Source: Acanthosepion lycidas
Taxonomy: Eukaryota; Mollusca; Cephalopoda; Sepiida; Sepiidae
Length of the DNA stretch: 64,000 nucleotides
Reading direction: 5' to 3'
NCBI GenBank assembly: GCA_963932145.1
Contig: OZ010611.1
Coordinates: 58,847,292-58,911,291 of the forward strand
A model generated the notes under the pieces. That model was not told the DNA's origin. It made no database searches and was given only the letters and a program-made list of their open reading frames with translations. Shown here piece by piece: positions 12,395-25,700 of this stretch. The position numbers and the translations under genes are program-made. Position 1 is the first letter of the stretch; each line of letters opens with the position of its first letter.

Positions 12395-12994
12395 GTCTCA
12401 TACAACTGTGAGCTAGTAGAAAAATTTGTGGGCACAAAACAGGTGATCAGTGACTTATTCTCTTCTGTTTGAGCCTTGTCTTTAGCTTTGTCTTCTATAT
12501 TTAACATTATCTACAGGGAAGGCCCCCGTCTAAATCTGGATTAAAATTATTTTTCATTCTAATTCATAGAAATGGAGTAGCGTGCAATGGTGTCGTCTCA
12601 TACAACTGTGAGTTATTAGCAAAATTTGTGGGCACAAAATGGGTGATCAGTGTCTTCTTCTCTTCTGTTTGTGCCTTGTCTTTACCTTTTCCTTCTATAT
12701 TTAACATTATGTAGAGGCAAGGAAACCCTCTAAATCTGGATTGAAATTATGTTTCATTCTAATTCATAGAAATGGAGTAGCGTGCAATGGTGTCGTCTCA
12801 TACAACTGTGAGTTAGAAGAAAAATTTGTGGGCACAAAATGGGTGATCAGTGTCTTATTCTCTTCTGTTTGTGCCTTGTCTTTAGCTTTTTCTTCTATAT
12901 TTAACATTATGAAGAGGCAAGGCCCCCCTCTAAATCTGGATTGAAATTATTTTTCATTCGAATTCATAGAAATGGAGTAGCGTGCAATGGTTTC
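12395..12994 (+). repeat. 5-monomer HOR, partial fourth copy
   Basis: M1 (gtgagctag, ctacagggaagg), M2 (cttcttctc, accttttcc, aaggaaaccc) and M3 (atgaagagg) are present with additional private changes. The order then dissolves into the diverged patch that follows. Confidence 0.75.
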
Positions 12995-14394
12995 GTTTCA
13001 TACAACTGTGAGTTAGTAGAAAAATTTGTGGGCACAATATGTTTGATCAGATACTTATTCTCTTCTGTTTGTGCCTTGCCTTTAGCTTTTTCTTCTATAT
13101 TTAACTTCATGTACAGGCAAGGCCCTCCTCAAAATCTGGATTGAAATTATATTTCATTCTAATTCATAGAAATGGTGCAGCCTGCAATGGTGTCGTCTCA
13201 TTCAACTGTGAGTTAGTAGAAAAATTTGTGCACAAAATGGGTGATCAGTGTCTTATTCTCTTCTGTTTGTGCCATGTCTTTACTTTATCTTCTATATTTA
13301 ACATTATGGAGAGGCAAGGCCCCCCTTTAAATCTGGATTGAAATTATTTTTCATTCTAATTCATAGAAATAGAGTAGCGTGCAATGGTGTCGTCTCATAC
13401 AACTGTTAGTTAGTAGAAAAATTTGTTGGCACAAAATGGGTGATAAGTTATTTATTCTGTTCTGTTTGAGCCTCGTCATTACCTTTTTCTTCTATATTTA
13501 ACATTATGTAGAGGCAAGGCCCCCCTCAAAATCTGGATTGAAATTATTTTTCATTCTAATTCATAGAATTGGAGTAGCATGCAATCGTGTCGTCTCATAC
13601 AACTATGAGTTAGTAGAAAAATTTGTGGGCACAAAATGGGTGATCAGTGTCTTATTCTCTTCTGTTTGTGCCTTGTCTTTAGCTTTTTCTTCTATATTTA
13701 ACATTATGTAGAGGCAAGGCCCCCCTCTAAATCGGGATTGAAAGTATTTTTAATTCTAATTCATAGAAATGGTGTAGCGTGCAATGGTGTCGTCTCATAC
13801 AACTGTGAGTTAGTAGAAAAATTTGTGGGCACAAAATGGGTGATCAGTGTCTTATTCTCTTCTGTTTGTGCCTTATCTTTATTTTTTCTTCTATATTTAA
13901 CATTATGTAGAGGCAAGGCCCCACTTTAAATCTGGATTGAAATTATTTTTCATTCTAATTCATAGAAAGAGTGTTGCGTGCAATGGTGTCGTCTCATACA
14001 ACTGTGAGTTAGAAAAATTTGTGGGCACAATATGTTTGATCAGAGTCTTATTCTCTTCTGTTTGTGTTTGCCTTTAGCTTTTTCTTCTATATTTAACATT
14101 ATGTAGAGGCAAGGCCCCCGTCTAAATCTGGATTGAAATTATTTTTCATTCTAATTCATAGAAATGGAGCAGCCTGCAATGGTGTCATCTGATACAACTG
14201 TGAGTTAGTAGAAATATTAGTGGGCACAAAATGGGTGATCAGTGTCTTTTCTTCTGTTTGTGCCTTGTCTTTACTTTTTCTTCTATATTTAACATTATGT
14301 AGAGGCAAGGCCCCCCCTCTAAATCTGGATTAAAAATTATTTTTCATTCTAATTCATAGACATGGAGTAGAGTGCAATGGTGTCGTCTCATACC
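12995..14394 (+). repeat. Diverged, poorly ordered monomer patch
   Basis: Seven monomers carry many private substitutions and small deletions. Examples: cacaatatgtttgatcagatac and taacttcatgtacagg near 13,040-13,110; gtgcacaaaa replacing gtgggcacaaaa near 13,227; gataagttatttattctg near 13,441; gagttagaaaaattt, a 4-bp loss, near 14,010; gtgtttgcctttagc near 14,062; and gtcatctgatac near 14,186. No HOR order is evident. This is the least homogenised part of the window. Confidence 0.8.
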
Positions 14395-15186
14395 ACTGTG
14401 AGTTAGTAGAAAGAATTTGTGGGCAAAAAATGGGTGATCAGTGCTTATTCTCTTCTGCTTGTGCCTTGTCTTTACCTTTTTCTTCTATATTTAACATTAT
14501 GTAGAGGCAAGGCCACCCTCTAAATCTGGATTGAAATTATTTTTCATTCTAATTCATAGAAATGGAGTAACGTGCAATGGTGTCGTCTCATACAACTGTG
14601 AGTTAGTAGAAAAAATTTGTGGGCATAAAATGGGTGCTCAGTGACTTATTCTATTCTGTTTGTGTCTTGTCTTTAGCTTTTTCTTCTATATTTAACATTA
14701 TGTAGAGGCAAGGCCCCCCTCTAAATCTGGATTGAAATTATTTTTCTTTCTAATTCATAGAAATGGAGTAGCGTGCAATGGTGTCGTCTCATACAACTGT
14801 GAGTTAGTAGAAAAATTTGTGGGCACAAAATGGGTGATCAGTGTCTTTTTCTCTTCTGTTTGTGTTTTGTCTTTACCTTTTTCTTCTATATTTAACATTA
14901 TGTAGAGGCAAGGCCCCCCACTAAATCTGGATTGAAATTATTTTTCTTTCTAATTCATAGAAATGGAGTAGCGTGCAATGGTGTCGTCTCATACAACTGT
15001 GAGTTAGTAGAAAAATTTGTCGGCACAAAATGTTTGATCAGAATCTTATTCTCTTCTGTTTGTACCTTGTCTTTAGGTTTTTCTTCAATATTTAACATTA
15101 TGTAGATGCAAGGCCCCCCTCTAAATCTGGATTAAAAATTATTTTTCATTCTAATTCATAGAAATGGAGTAGCGTGCAATGGTGTC
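14395..15186 (+). repeat. Partial upstream copy of the 15.2-18 kb HOR
   Basis: The first two units (ataccactg with agaaagaattt and ctgcttgtgcc; then gtaacgtg with gtgctcagtg and attctattctg) match 17600-17999 almost exactly, about 3.2 kb away. The fourth unit (gtcggcac, gtttgatcagaatc, ttcttcaatatt, gtagatgc) matches the unit at about 16,000. Confidence 0.85.
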
Positions 15187-16592
15187 GTCTCATACAACTG
15201 TAAGTTAGGAGAAAAATTTGTGGGCACAAAATGGGTGATCAGTGTCTTTTTCTCTTCTGTTTGTGCCTTGTCTTTACCTTTTTCTTCTATATTTAACATT
15301 ATGTAGAGGCAAGGCCTCCCTCTAAATCTGGAATGAAATTATTTTTCATTCTAATTCATAGAAATGGAGTAGCGTGGAATGGTGTCGTCTCATACAAATG
15401 TGATTTAGTAGAAAAATTAGTGGGCACTAAATTGGGTGATCAGTGACTTATTCTCTTCTGTTTGTGCCTTGTCTTTACCTGTTTCTTCTATATTTAACAT
15501 GATGTAGAGGCAAGGCCCCCCTCTAAATCTGGATTGAAATTATTTTTCATTCTAATTCATAGAAATGGAGTAGCGTGCAATGGTGTCGTCTCATACAACT
15601 GTGACTTAGTAGAATAATTTGTGGGCAGAAAATGGGTGATCAGTGTCATATTCTCTTCTGTTTGTGCCTTGTCTTTAGCTTTTTCTTGTATATTTAACAT
15701 TATGTAGAGGCAAGGCCCCCCTCTAAATCTGGATTAAAAATTATTTTTCATTCTAATTCATAGAAATGGAGTAGCGTGTAATGGTGTCGTCTCATACAAC
15801 TGTGAGTTAGTAGAAAGAATTTGTGGGCATAAAATGGGTGATCAGTGTCTTATTCTCTTCTGTTTTTGCCTTGTCTTTAGCTTTTTCTTCTATATTTAAC
15901 ATTATGTAGAGGCAAGGCCCCCCACTAAATCTGGATTGAAATTATTTTTCTTTCTAATTCATAGAAATGGAGTAGCGTGCAATGGTGTCGTCTCATACAA
16001 CTGTGAGTTAGTAGAAAAATTTGTCGGCACAAAATGTTTGATCAGAATCTTATTCTCTTCTGTTTGTACCTTGTCTTTAGGTTTTTCTTCAATATTTAAC
16101 ATTATGTAGATGCAAGGCCCCCCTCTAAATCTGGATTAAAAATTATTTTTCATTCTAATTCATAGAAATGGAGTAGCGTGCAATGGTGTCGTCTCATACC
16201 ACTGTGAGTTAGTAGAAAGAATTTGTGGGCCAAAAATAGGTGATCAGTGTCTTATTCTCTTCTGCTTGTGGCTTGTCTTTACCTTTTTCTTCTATATTTA
16301 ACATTATGTAGAGGCAAGGCCCCCCTCTAAACCTGGATTGAAATTATTTTTCATTCTAATTCATAGAAATGGAGTAACGTGCAATGGTGTCGTCTCATAC
16401 AACTGTGAGTTAGTAGAAAGAATTTGTGGGCATAAAATGGGTGATCAGTGTCTTATTCTCTTCTGTTTGTGCCTTGTCTTTACCTTTTTCTTCTATATTT
16501 AACATTATGTAGAGGCAAGGCCCCCCTCTAAATCTGGATTGAAATTATTTTTCATTCTAATTCATAGAAATGGAGTAGCGTGCAATGGTGTC
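15187..16592 (+). repeat. Second 7-monomer HOR, copy 1 (1,406 bp)
   Basis: Order: gtaagttaggag; gtggaatgg with acaaatgtgattt and ttagtgggcactaaattggg; gacttagtagaataattt with cttgtatatt; gtaatgg with agaaagaattt and tgtttttgcc; gtcggcac with gatcagaatc; ataccactg with agaaagaattt and gcttgtggc; gtaacgtg with agaaagaattt. Markers are unrelated to those of the 2.6-6 kb HOR, so the shared size of seven is coincidental or reflects a preferred step. Confidence 0.9.
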
Positions 16593-17999
16593 GTCTCATA
16601 CAACTGTAAGTTAGGAGAAAAATTTGTGGGCACAAAATGGGTGATCAGTGTCTTTTTCTCTTCTGTTTGTGCCTTGTCTTTACCTTTTTCTTCTATATTT
16701 AACATTATGTAGAGGCAAGGCCTCCCTCTAAATCTGGAATGAAATTATTTTTCATTCTAATTCATAGAAATGGAGTAGCGTGGAATGGTGTCGTCTCATA
16801 CAAATGTGATTTAGTAGAAAAATTAGTGGGCACTAAATTGGGTGATCAGTGACTTATTCTCTTCTGTTTGTGCCTTGTCTTTACCTGTTTCTTCTATATT
16901 TAACATGATGTAGAGGCAAGGCCCCCCTCTAAATCTGGATTGAAATTATTTTTCATTCTAATTCATAGAAATGGAGTAGCGTGCAATGGTGTCGTCTCAT
17001 ACAACTGTGACTTAGTAGAATAATTTGTGGGCAGAAAATGGGTGATCAGTGTCATATTCTCTTCTGTTTGTGCCTTGTCTTTAGCTTTTTCTTGTATATT
17101 TAACATTATGTAGAGGCAAGGCCCCCCTCTAAATCTGGATTAAAAATTATTTTTCATTCTAATTCATAGAAATGGAGTAGCGTGTAATGGTGTCGTCTCA
17201 TACAACTGTGAGTTAGTAGAAAGAATTTGTGGGCATAAAATGGGTGATCAGTGTCTTATTCTCTTCTGTTTTTGCCTTGTCTTTAGCTTTTTCTTCTATA
17301 TTTAACATTATGTAGAGGCAAGGCCCCCGTCTAAATCTGGATTGAAATTATTTTTCATTCTAATTCATAGAAATGGAGTAGCGTCCAATGGTGTCGTCTC
17401 ATACAGTTGTGAGTTAGTAGAAAAAAGTCGTGGGCACAAAATGGGTGATCAGTGTCTTATTCTCTTCTGTTTGTGCCTTGTCTTTAGCTTTTTCTTGTAT
17501 ATTTAACATTATGTAGAGGCAAGGCCCCCCCTCTAAATCTGGATTAAAAATTATTTTTCATTCTAATTCATAGACATGGAGTAGAGTGCAATGGTGTCGT
17601 CTCATACCACTGTGAGTTAGTAGAAAGAATTTGTGGGCAAAAAATGGGTGATCAGTGCTTATTCTCTTCTGCTTGTGCCTTGTCTTTACCTTTTTCTTCT
17701 ATATTTAACATTATGTAGAGGCAAGGCCCCCCTCTAAATCTGGATTGAAATTATTTTTCATTCTAATTCATAGAAATGGAGTAACGTGCAATGGTGTCGT
17801 CTCATACAACTGTGAGTTAGTAGAAAAAATTTGTGGGCATAAAATGGGTGCTCAGTGACTTATTCTATTCTGTTTGTGTCTTGTCTTTAGCTTTTTCTTC
17901 TATATTTAACATTATGTAGAGGCAAGGCCCCCCTCTAAATCTGGATTGAAATTATTTTTCTTTCTAATTCATAGAAATGGAGTAGCGTGCAATGGTGTC
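16593..17999 (+). repeat. Second 7-monomer HOR, copy 2 (1,407 bp)
   Basis: It has the same order as copy 1 except at position five, where the gtcggcac unit is replaced by a gcgtccaatgg unit with acagttgtg and aaaaagtcgtggg. Units six and seven match the partial copy at 14395, not copy 1, so the two flanking copies exchanged segments. A third copy starts at 18000 with gtaagttaggag and passes into the 4-monomer HOR after one unit. Confidence 0.9.
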
Positions 18000-18199
18000 G
18001 TCTCATACAACTGTAAGTTAGGAGAAAAATTTGTGGGCACAAAATGGGTGATCAGTGTCTTTTTCTCTTCTGTTTGTGCCTTGTCTTTACCTTTTTCTTC
18101 TATATTTAACATTATGTAGAGGCAAGGCCGCCCTCTAAATCTGGAATGAAATTATTTTTCATTCTAATTCATAGAAATGGAGTAGCGTGGAATGGTGTT

Positions 18200-20600
18200 G
18201 TCTCATACAAATGTGATTTAGTAGAAAAATTAGTGGGCACTAAATTGGGTGATCAGTGACTTATTCTCTTCTGTTTGTGCCTTGTCTTTACCTGTTTCTT
18301 CTATATTTAACATGATGTAGAGGCAAGGCCCCCCTCTAAATCTGGATTGAAATTATTTTTCATTCTAATTCATAGAAATGGAGTAACGTGCAATGGTGTC
18401 TTCTCATACAACTGTTAGTTAGTAGATACATTTGTGGGCACAAAATGGGTGATCAGTGTCTTATTCTCTTCTGTTTGTGCCTTGTCTTTAGCTTTTTCTT
18501 CTATGTTTAACATTATGTAGAGGCAAGGCCCCCCTCTAAATCTGGATTGAAATTATTTTTAATTCTAATTCATAGAAATGGAGTAGCGTGCAATGGTGTC
18601 GTCTCATACAACTGTGAGTTAGTAGAAAAATTTGTGGGCACAAAATGGGTGATCAGTGTCTTATTCTCTTCTGTTTTTTCCTTGCTTTAGCTTTTTCTTC
18701 TATATTTAACATTATGTAGAGGCAAGGCCCCCCTCTAAATCTGGATTGAAATTATTTTTCATTCTAATTCATAGAAATGGAGTAGCGTGGAATGGTGTCG
18801 TCTCATACAAATGTGATTTAGTAGAAAAATTAGTGGGCACTAAATTGGGTGATCAGTGACTTATTCTCTTCTGTTTGTCCCTTGTCTTTACCTTTGTCTT
18901 CTATATTTAACATTATGTAGAGGCAAGGCCCCCCTCTAAATCTGGATTGAAATTATTTTTAATTCTAATTCATAGAAATGGAGTAGCGTGCAATGGTGTC
19001 GTCTCATACAACTGTGAGTTAGTAGAAAAATTTGTGGGCACAAAATGGGTGATCAGTGACTTATTCTCTTCTGTTTGAGCCTTGTCTTTAGGTTTTTCTT
19101 CTATATTTAAGATTATGAAGAGGCAAGGCCCCCCTCTAAATCTGGATTGAAATTATTTTTCATTCTAATTCATAGAAATGGAGTAGCGTGGAATGGTGTC
19201 GTCTCATACAAATGTGATTTAGTAGAAAAATTAGTGGGCACTAAATTGGGTGATCAGTGACTTATTCTCTTCTGTTTGTGCCTTGTCTTTACCTTTTTCT
19301 TCTATATTTAACATGATGTAGAGGCAAGGCCCCCCTCTAAATCTGGATTGAAATTATTTTTCATTCTAATTCATAGAAATGGAGTAACGTGCAATGGTGT
19401 CTTCTCATACAACTGTTAGTTAGTAGATACATTTGTGGGCACAAAATGGGTGATCAGTGTCTTATTCTCTTCTGTTTGTGCCTTGTCTTTAGCTTTTTCT
19501 TCTATGTTTAACATTATGTAGAGGCAAGGCCCCCCTCTAAATCTGGATTGAAATTATTTTTAATTCTAATTCATAGAAATGGAGTAGCGTGCAATGGTGT
19601 CGTCTCATACAACTGTGAGTTAGTAGAAAAATTTGTGGGCACAAAATGGGTGATCAGTGACTTATTCTCTTCTGTTTGAGCCTTGTCTTTAGGTTTTTCT
19701 TCTATATTTAAGATTATGAAGAGGCAAGGCCCCCCTCTAAATCTGGATTGAAATTATTTTTCATTCTAATTCATAGAAATGGAGTAGCGTGCAATGGTGT
19801 CGTCTCATACAACTGTGAGTTAGTAGAAAAATTTGTGGGCACAAAATGGGTGATCAGTGTCTTATTCTCTTCTGTTTTTTTCTTGCTTTAGCTTTTTCTT
19901 CTATATTTAACATTATGTAGAGGCAAGGCCCCCCTCTAAATCTGGATTGAAATTATTTTTCATTCTAATTCATAGAAATGGAGTAGCGTGCAATGGTGTC
20001 GTCTCATACAAATGTGATTTAGTAGAAAAATTAGTGGGCACTAAATTGGGTGATCAGTGACTTATTCTCTTCTGTTTGTGCCTTGTCTTTACCTTTTTCT
20101 TCTATATTTAACATGATGTAGAGGCAAGGCCCCCCTCTAAATCTGGATTGAAATTATTTTTCATTCTAATTCATAGAAATGGAGTAACGTGCAATGGTGT
20201 CTTCTCATACAACTGTTAGTTAGTAGATACATTTGTGGGCACAAAATGGGTGATCAGTGTCTTATTCTCTTCTGTTTGTGCCTTGTCTTTAGCTTTTTCT
20301 TCTATATTTAACATTATGTAGAGGCAAGGCCCCCCTCTAAATCTGGATTGAAATTATTTTTAATTCTAATTCATAGAAATGGAGTAGCGTGCAATGGTGT
20401 CGTCTCATACAACTGTGAGTTAGTAGAAAAATTTGTGGGCACAAAATGGGTGATCAGTGACTTATTCTCTTCTGTTTGAGCCTTGTCTTTAGGTTTTTCT
20501 TCTATATTTAAGATTATGAAGAGTCAAGGCCCCCCTCTAAATCTGGATTGAAATTATTTTTCATTCTAATTCATAGAAATGGAGTAGCGTGCAATGGTTT
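18200..20600 (+). repeat. 4-monomer HOR (about 800 bp) with 2- and 3-monomer derivatives
   Basis: Units start at 18200, 18800, 19201 and 20001 with the acaaatgtgattt/ttagtgggcac monomer. Full order at 19201-20000: that monomer; gtgtcttctc with actgttagttagtagatac; tttgagcc with aagattatgaagag; ctgttttttt with cttgcttta. The 18200 copy has three units, the 18800 copy two. The first monomer is shared with the 15.2-18 kb HOR, so one HOR probably grew from the edge of the other. Confidence 0.88.
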
Positions 20601-21599
20601 CGTCTCATACAACTGTGAGTTAGTAGAAAAATTTGTGGGCACAAAATGGGTGATCAGTGTCTTATTCTCTTCTGTTTGTACCTTGTCTTTAGCTTTTTCT
20701 TCTATATTTAACATTATGTAGAGGCAAGGCCCCCCTCTAAATCGGGATTGAAATTATTTTTCTTTCTAATTCATAGAAATGGAGTAGCATGCAATGGTGT
20801 CGTCTCCTACAACTGTGAGTTAGTAGAAAATTTGTGGGCATAAAATGGCTGATCAGTGTCTTTTTTGCTTTTGTTTGTGCCTTGTCTTTAGCTTTTTCTT
20901 CTATATTTAATATTATGTAGAGGCAAGACCCCCCATAAATCTGGATTGAAATTATTTTTCATTCTAATTCATAGAAATGGAGTAGCGTGCAATGGTGTCA
21001 ACTCATACAACTGTGAGTTAGTAGAAAAATTTGTGGGCACAAAATATTTGATCAGAGTCTTATTCTCTTCTGTTTATGCCTTGTCTTTAGCTTTTTCTTC
21101 TATATTTAACATTATGTAGAGGCGAGGCCTCCCTCTAAATCTGGAATGAAATTATTTTTCATTCTAATTCATAGAAATGGAGTAGCGTGAAATGGTGTCG
21201 TCTCATACAAATGTCATTTAGTAGAAAAATTTGAGGGCACAAAATGGGTGATCAGTGTCTTATTCTCTTCTGTTTGTGCCTTGTCTTTACCTTTTTCTTC
21301 TATATTTAACATTATGTAGAGGCAAAGCCCCCCTTGAAATCTGGATTGAAATTATTTTTCATTCTAATTCATAGAAATGGAGTAGCGTGAAATGGTTTCG
21401 TCTCCTACAACTGTGAGTTAGTAGAAAAATTTGTGGGCACAAAATGGGTGATCAGTGTCTTATTCTCTTCTGTTTTTGACTTGTGTTTAGCTTTTTCTTC
21501 TATATTTAACATTATGTAGAGGCAAGGCCCCCCTCTAAATCTGGATTGAAATTATTTTTCATTCTAATTCATAGAAATGGAGTAGCGAGCAATGGTATC
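20601..21599 (+). repeat. Mixed monomers without a clear HOR
   Basis: Five monomers with variants such as tctcctacaac, tcttttttgcttttg, atatttgatcag, aggcgaggcctcc and acaaatgtcattt. The last of these introduces the gtcattt/gagggcac class that recurs nine more times to 39.2 kb. A gtcattt unit near 21,200 and another at 21,600 are 400 bp apart, separated by a ctgtttttgacttg unit. Confidence 0.75.
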
Positions 21600-22796
21600 G
21601 TCTCATACAAATGTCATTTAGTAGAAAAATTTGAGGGCACAAAATGGGTGATCAGTGTCTTATTCTCTTCTGTTTGTGCCTTGTCTTTACCTTTTTCTTC
21701 TATATTTAACATTATGTAGAGGCAAAGCCCCCCTTGAAATCTGGATTGAAATTATTTTTCATTCTAATTCATAGAAATGGAGTAGCGTTCAATGGTGTTG
21801 TCTCATACAACTGTGAGTTAGTAGAAAAATTTGTGGGCACAAAATGGGTGATCAGTGACTTATTCTCTTCTGTTTGAGCCTTGTCTTTAGCTTTTTCTTC
21901 TATATTTAACATTATGTAGAGGCAAGGCCCCCCTCTAAATGTGGATTGAAATTATTTTTCATTCTAATTCATAGAAATGGAGTAGCTTGCAATGTTGTCG
22001 TCTCATACAACTGTGAGTTAGTAGAAAAATTTGTGGGCACAAAATGGGTGATCAGAGTCTTATACTCTTCTGTTTGTGCCTTGTCTTTACTTTTTTCTTC
22101 TATATTTAACATTATGTAGAGGCAAGGACCCCCTCTAAATCTGGAATGAAATTATTTTTCATTCTAATTCATAGAAATGGAGGAGCATGCAATGGTGTCG
22201 TCTCATACAACTGTGAGTTAGTAGAAAAATTTGTGGGCACAAAATGTGTGATCAGTGTCTTTTTCTCTTCTGTTTGTGCCTTGTCTTTACCTTTTTCTTC
22301 TATATTTAACATTATGTACAGGGCAGGCCCCCCTCTAAATCTGGATTGAAATTATTTTTCATTCTAATTCATATAAATGGAGTAGCATGCAATGGTGTCG
22401 TCACATACAACTGTGAGTTAGTAGAAAAATTTGTCGGCACAAAATGGGTGATCATTGACTTCTCTTCTGTTTGTGCCTTGTCTGTAGCTTTTTCGTCTAT
22501 ATTTAACATTATGTAGAGGCAAGGCCCCCCTCTAAATCTGGATTGAAATTATTTTTCATTCTAATTCATAGAAATGGTGTAGCGTGCAATGGTGTCGTCT
22601 CATACAAATGTGATTTAGTAGAAAAATTTGTGGGCAGAAAATGGGTGATCAGTGTCTTATTCTCTTCTGTTTGTGCCTTGTCTTTACGTTTTTCTTCTAT
22701 ATTTAACATTATGTAGAGGCAAGGCCCCCCTCTAAATCTGGATTGAAATTATTTTTCATTCTAATTCATAGAAATGGAGTAGCGTGCAATGGTGTC
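21600..22796 (+). repeat. 6-monomer block S, copy 1
   Basis: Order: gtcattt with gagggcac and cccccttgaaatc; gttcaatggtgttg with tttgagcc and aaatgtgg; gcttgcaatgttg with cttatactc; gaggagcatgc with aaatgtgtg and tacagggcagg; tcatataaatgg with gtcggcac and tttcgtctat; gtgtagcg with acaaatgtgattt and ttacgttttt. The same ordered six units reappear at 37183 and 39182, about 15.6 kb downstream. This copy has a private 4-bp shortening (gacttctcttctg near 22,457). Confidence 0.88.
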
Positions 22797-25700
22797 GTCT
22801 CATACAACTGTGAGTTAGTAGAAAAATTTGTGGGCACAAAATGTTTGATCAGAGCCTTATTCTCTTCTGTTTTGGCCTTGTCTTTACCTTTTTCTTCTAT
22901 ATTTAACATTATGTAGAGGCAAGGCCCCCCTCTAAATCTGGATTGAAATTATTTTCATTCTAATTCATAGAAATGGAGTAGCGTGCAATGGTGTCGTCTC
23001 ATACAACTGTGAGTTAGTAGAAAAATTTGGGGGCACAAAATGGGTGATCAGTGACTTATTCTCTTCTGTTTGTGCCTTGTCTTTAGCTTTTTCTTCTATA
23101 TTTAACATTATGTAGAAGCAACGCCCCCCTCGAAATCTGGATTGCAATTATTTTTCATTCTAATTAATAGAAATGGAGTAGCGTGCAATGGGGTTGTCTC
23201 ATACAACTGTGAGTTAGTAGTAAAATTTGTGGGCACAAAATGGGTGATCATTGTCTTATTCTCTTCTCCTTGTGCCTTGTCTTTACCTTTTTCTTCTATA
23301 TTTAACATTATGTAGAGGCAAGGCCACCCTCTAAATATGGATTGAAAATATTTTTCATTCTAATTCATAGAAATGGAGTAGCGTGCAATGGTGTCGTCTC
23401 ATACAACTGTGAGTTAGTAGAAAAATTTGTAGGCACAAAATGGGTGATCAGTGGCTTATTCTCTTCTGTTATTGCCTTATCTTTAACCTTTTCCTCTATA
23501 TTTAACATTATGTAGAGGCAAGGCCCCCTCTAAATCTGGATTGAAATTATTTTTCATTCTAATTTATAGAAATGGAGTAGCGTGCAATGGTGTCGTCTCA
23601 TACAACTGTGATTTAGTAGAAAAAGTTGTGGGCACAAAATTGGTTATCAGTGTCTTATTCTCTTTTGTTTGTGCCTTGTCTTTAACCTTTTCTTCTATAT
23701 TTAACATTATGTAGAGGCAAGGCCCCCCTCTAAATCTGGATTGAAATTATTTTTCATTCTAATTCATAGAAATGGAGTAGCGTGCAATGGTGACGTCTCA
23801 TACAACTGTGAGTTAGTAGAAAAAGTTGTGGGCACAAAATGGGTGATCAGTGTCTTATTCTCTTCTGTTTGTGCCTTGTCTTTAGCTTTTTCTTCTATAT
23901 TTAACATTATGTAGAGGAAAGCCCCCCTCTAAATCTGGATTGAAATTATTTTTCATTCTAATTCATAGAAATGGAGTAGCGTGCAATGGTGTCGTCTCAT
24001 ACCACTGTGAGTTAGTAGAAAGAATTTCTGGGCAAAAAATGGGTGATCAGTGTCTTATTCTCTTCTGTTTGTGCCTTGACTTTAGCTTTTTCTTCTATAT
24101 TTAACATTATGTAGAGGCATGGCCCCCGTCTAAATCTGGATTGAAATTATTTTTCATTCTAATTCATAGAAATGGAGTAGCGTGCAATGGTGTCGTCTCA
24201 TACCACTGTGAGTTAGTAGAAAGAATTTCTGGGCTCAAAATTGGTGATCAGTGTCTTATTCTCTTCTGTTTGTGCCTTGTCTTTAACCTTTTCTTCTATA
24301 TTTAACATTATGTAGAGGCAAGGCCCCCCTCTAAATCTGGATTGAAATTATTTTTCATTCTAATTCATAGAAATGGACTAGCGTGCAATGGTGTCGTCTC
24401 ATACAACTGTGAGTTAGTAGAAAAATTTGTGGGCACAAAATTGGTGATCAGTGTCTTATTCTCTTCTGTTTGTGCCTTGTCTTTAGCTTTTTCTTCTATA
24501 TTTAACATTATGTAGAGGCAAGGCCCCCCTCTAAATCTGGATTGAAATTATTTTTCATTCTAATTCATAGAAATGTAGTAGCATGCAATGGTGTCGTCTC
24601 ATACAACTGTGAGTTAGTAGAAAAATTTGTGGGCACAAAATGGGTGATCAGTGTCTTATTCTCTTCTGTTTGTGCCTTGTCTTTAGCTTTTTCTTCTATA
24701 TTTAACATTATGTAGAGGCAAGGCCCCCCTCTAAATCTGGATTGAAATTATTTTTCATTCTAATTCATAGAAATGGAGTAGCGTGCAATGGTGTCGTCTC
24801 ATACAACTGTGAGTTAGTAGAAAAATTTGTGGGCACAAAATGGGTGATCAGTGTCTTATTCTCTTGTTTGTGCCTTGTCTTTAGCTTTTTCTTCTATATT
24901 TAACATTATGTAGAGGCAAGGCCCCCCTCTAAATCTAAATTGAAATTATTTTTCATTGTAATTCATAGAAATGGAGTAGCGTGCAATGGTGTCATCTCAT
25001 ACAACTCTCAGTTAGTAGAAAAATTTGTGGGCACAAAATGGGTGATCATTGACTTATTCTCTTCTGTTTTTGCCTTGTTTTTAGCTTTTTCTTCTATATT
25101 TAACATTATGTAGAGGCAAGGCCCCACTCTAAATCTGGATTGAAATTATTTTTCATTCTAATTCATAGAAATGGAGTAGCGTGCAATGGTGTCGTCTCAT
25201 ACAACTGTGAGTTAGTAGAAAAATTTGTGGGCACAAAATGGGTGATCAGTGTCTTATTCTCTTCTGTTTTTGACTTGTCTTTAGCTTTTTCTTCTATATT
25301 TAACATTATGTAGAGGCAAGGCCACCCTCTAAATCTGGATTGAAATTATTTTTCATTCTAATTCATAGAAATGGAGTAGCGAGCAATGGTGTCGTCTCAT
25401 ACAAATGTCATTTAGCAGAAAAATTTGAGGGCACAAAATGGGTGATCAGTGTCTAATTCTCTTCTGTTTGTGCCTTGTCTTAACCTTTTTCTTCTATATT
25501 TAACATTATGTAGAGGCAAAGACCCCCTTGAAATCTGGATTGAAATTATTTTTCATTCTATTTCATAGAAATGGATAGCGTTCAATGGTGTTGTCTCATA
25601 CAACTGTGAGTTTGTAGAAAAATTTGTGGGCACAAAATGGGTGATCAGTGACTTATTCTCTTCTGTTTGAGCCTTGTCTTTAGCTTTTTCTTCTATATTT

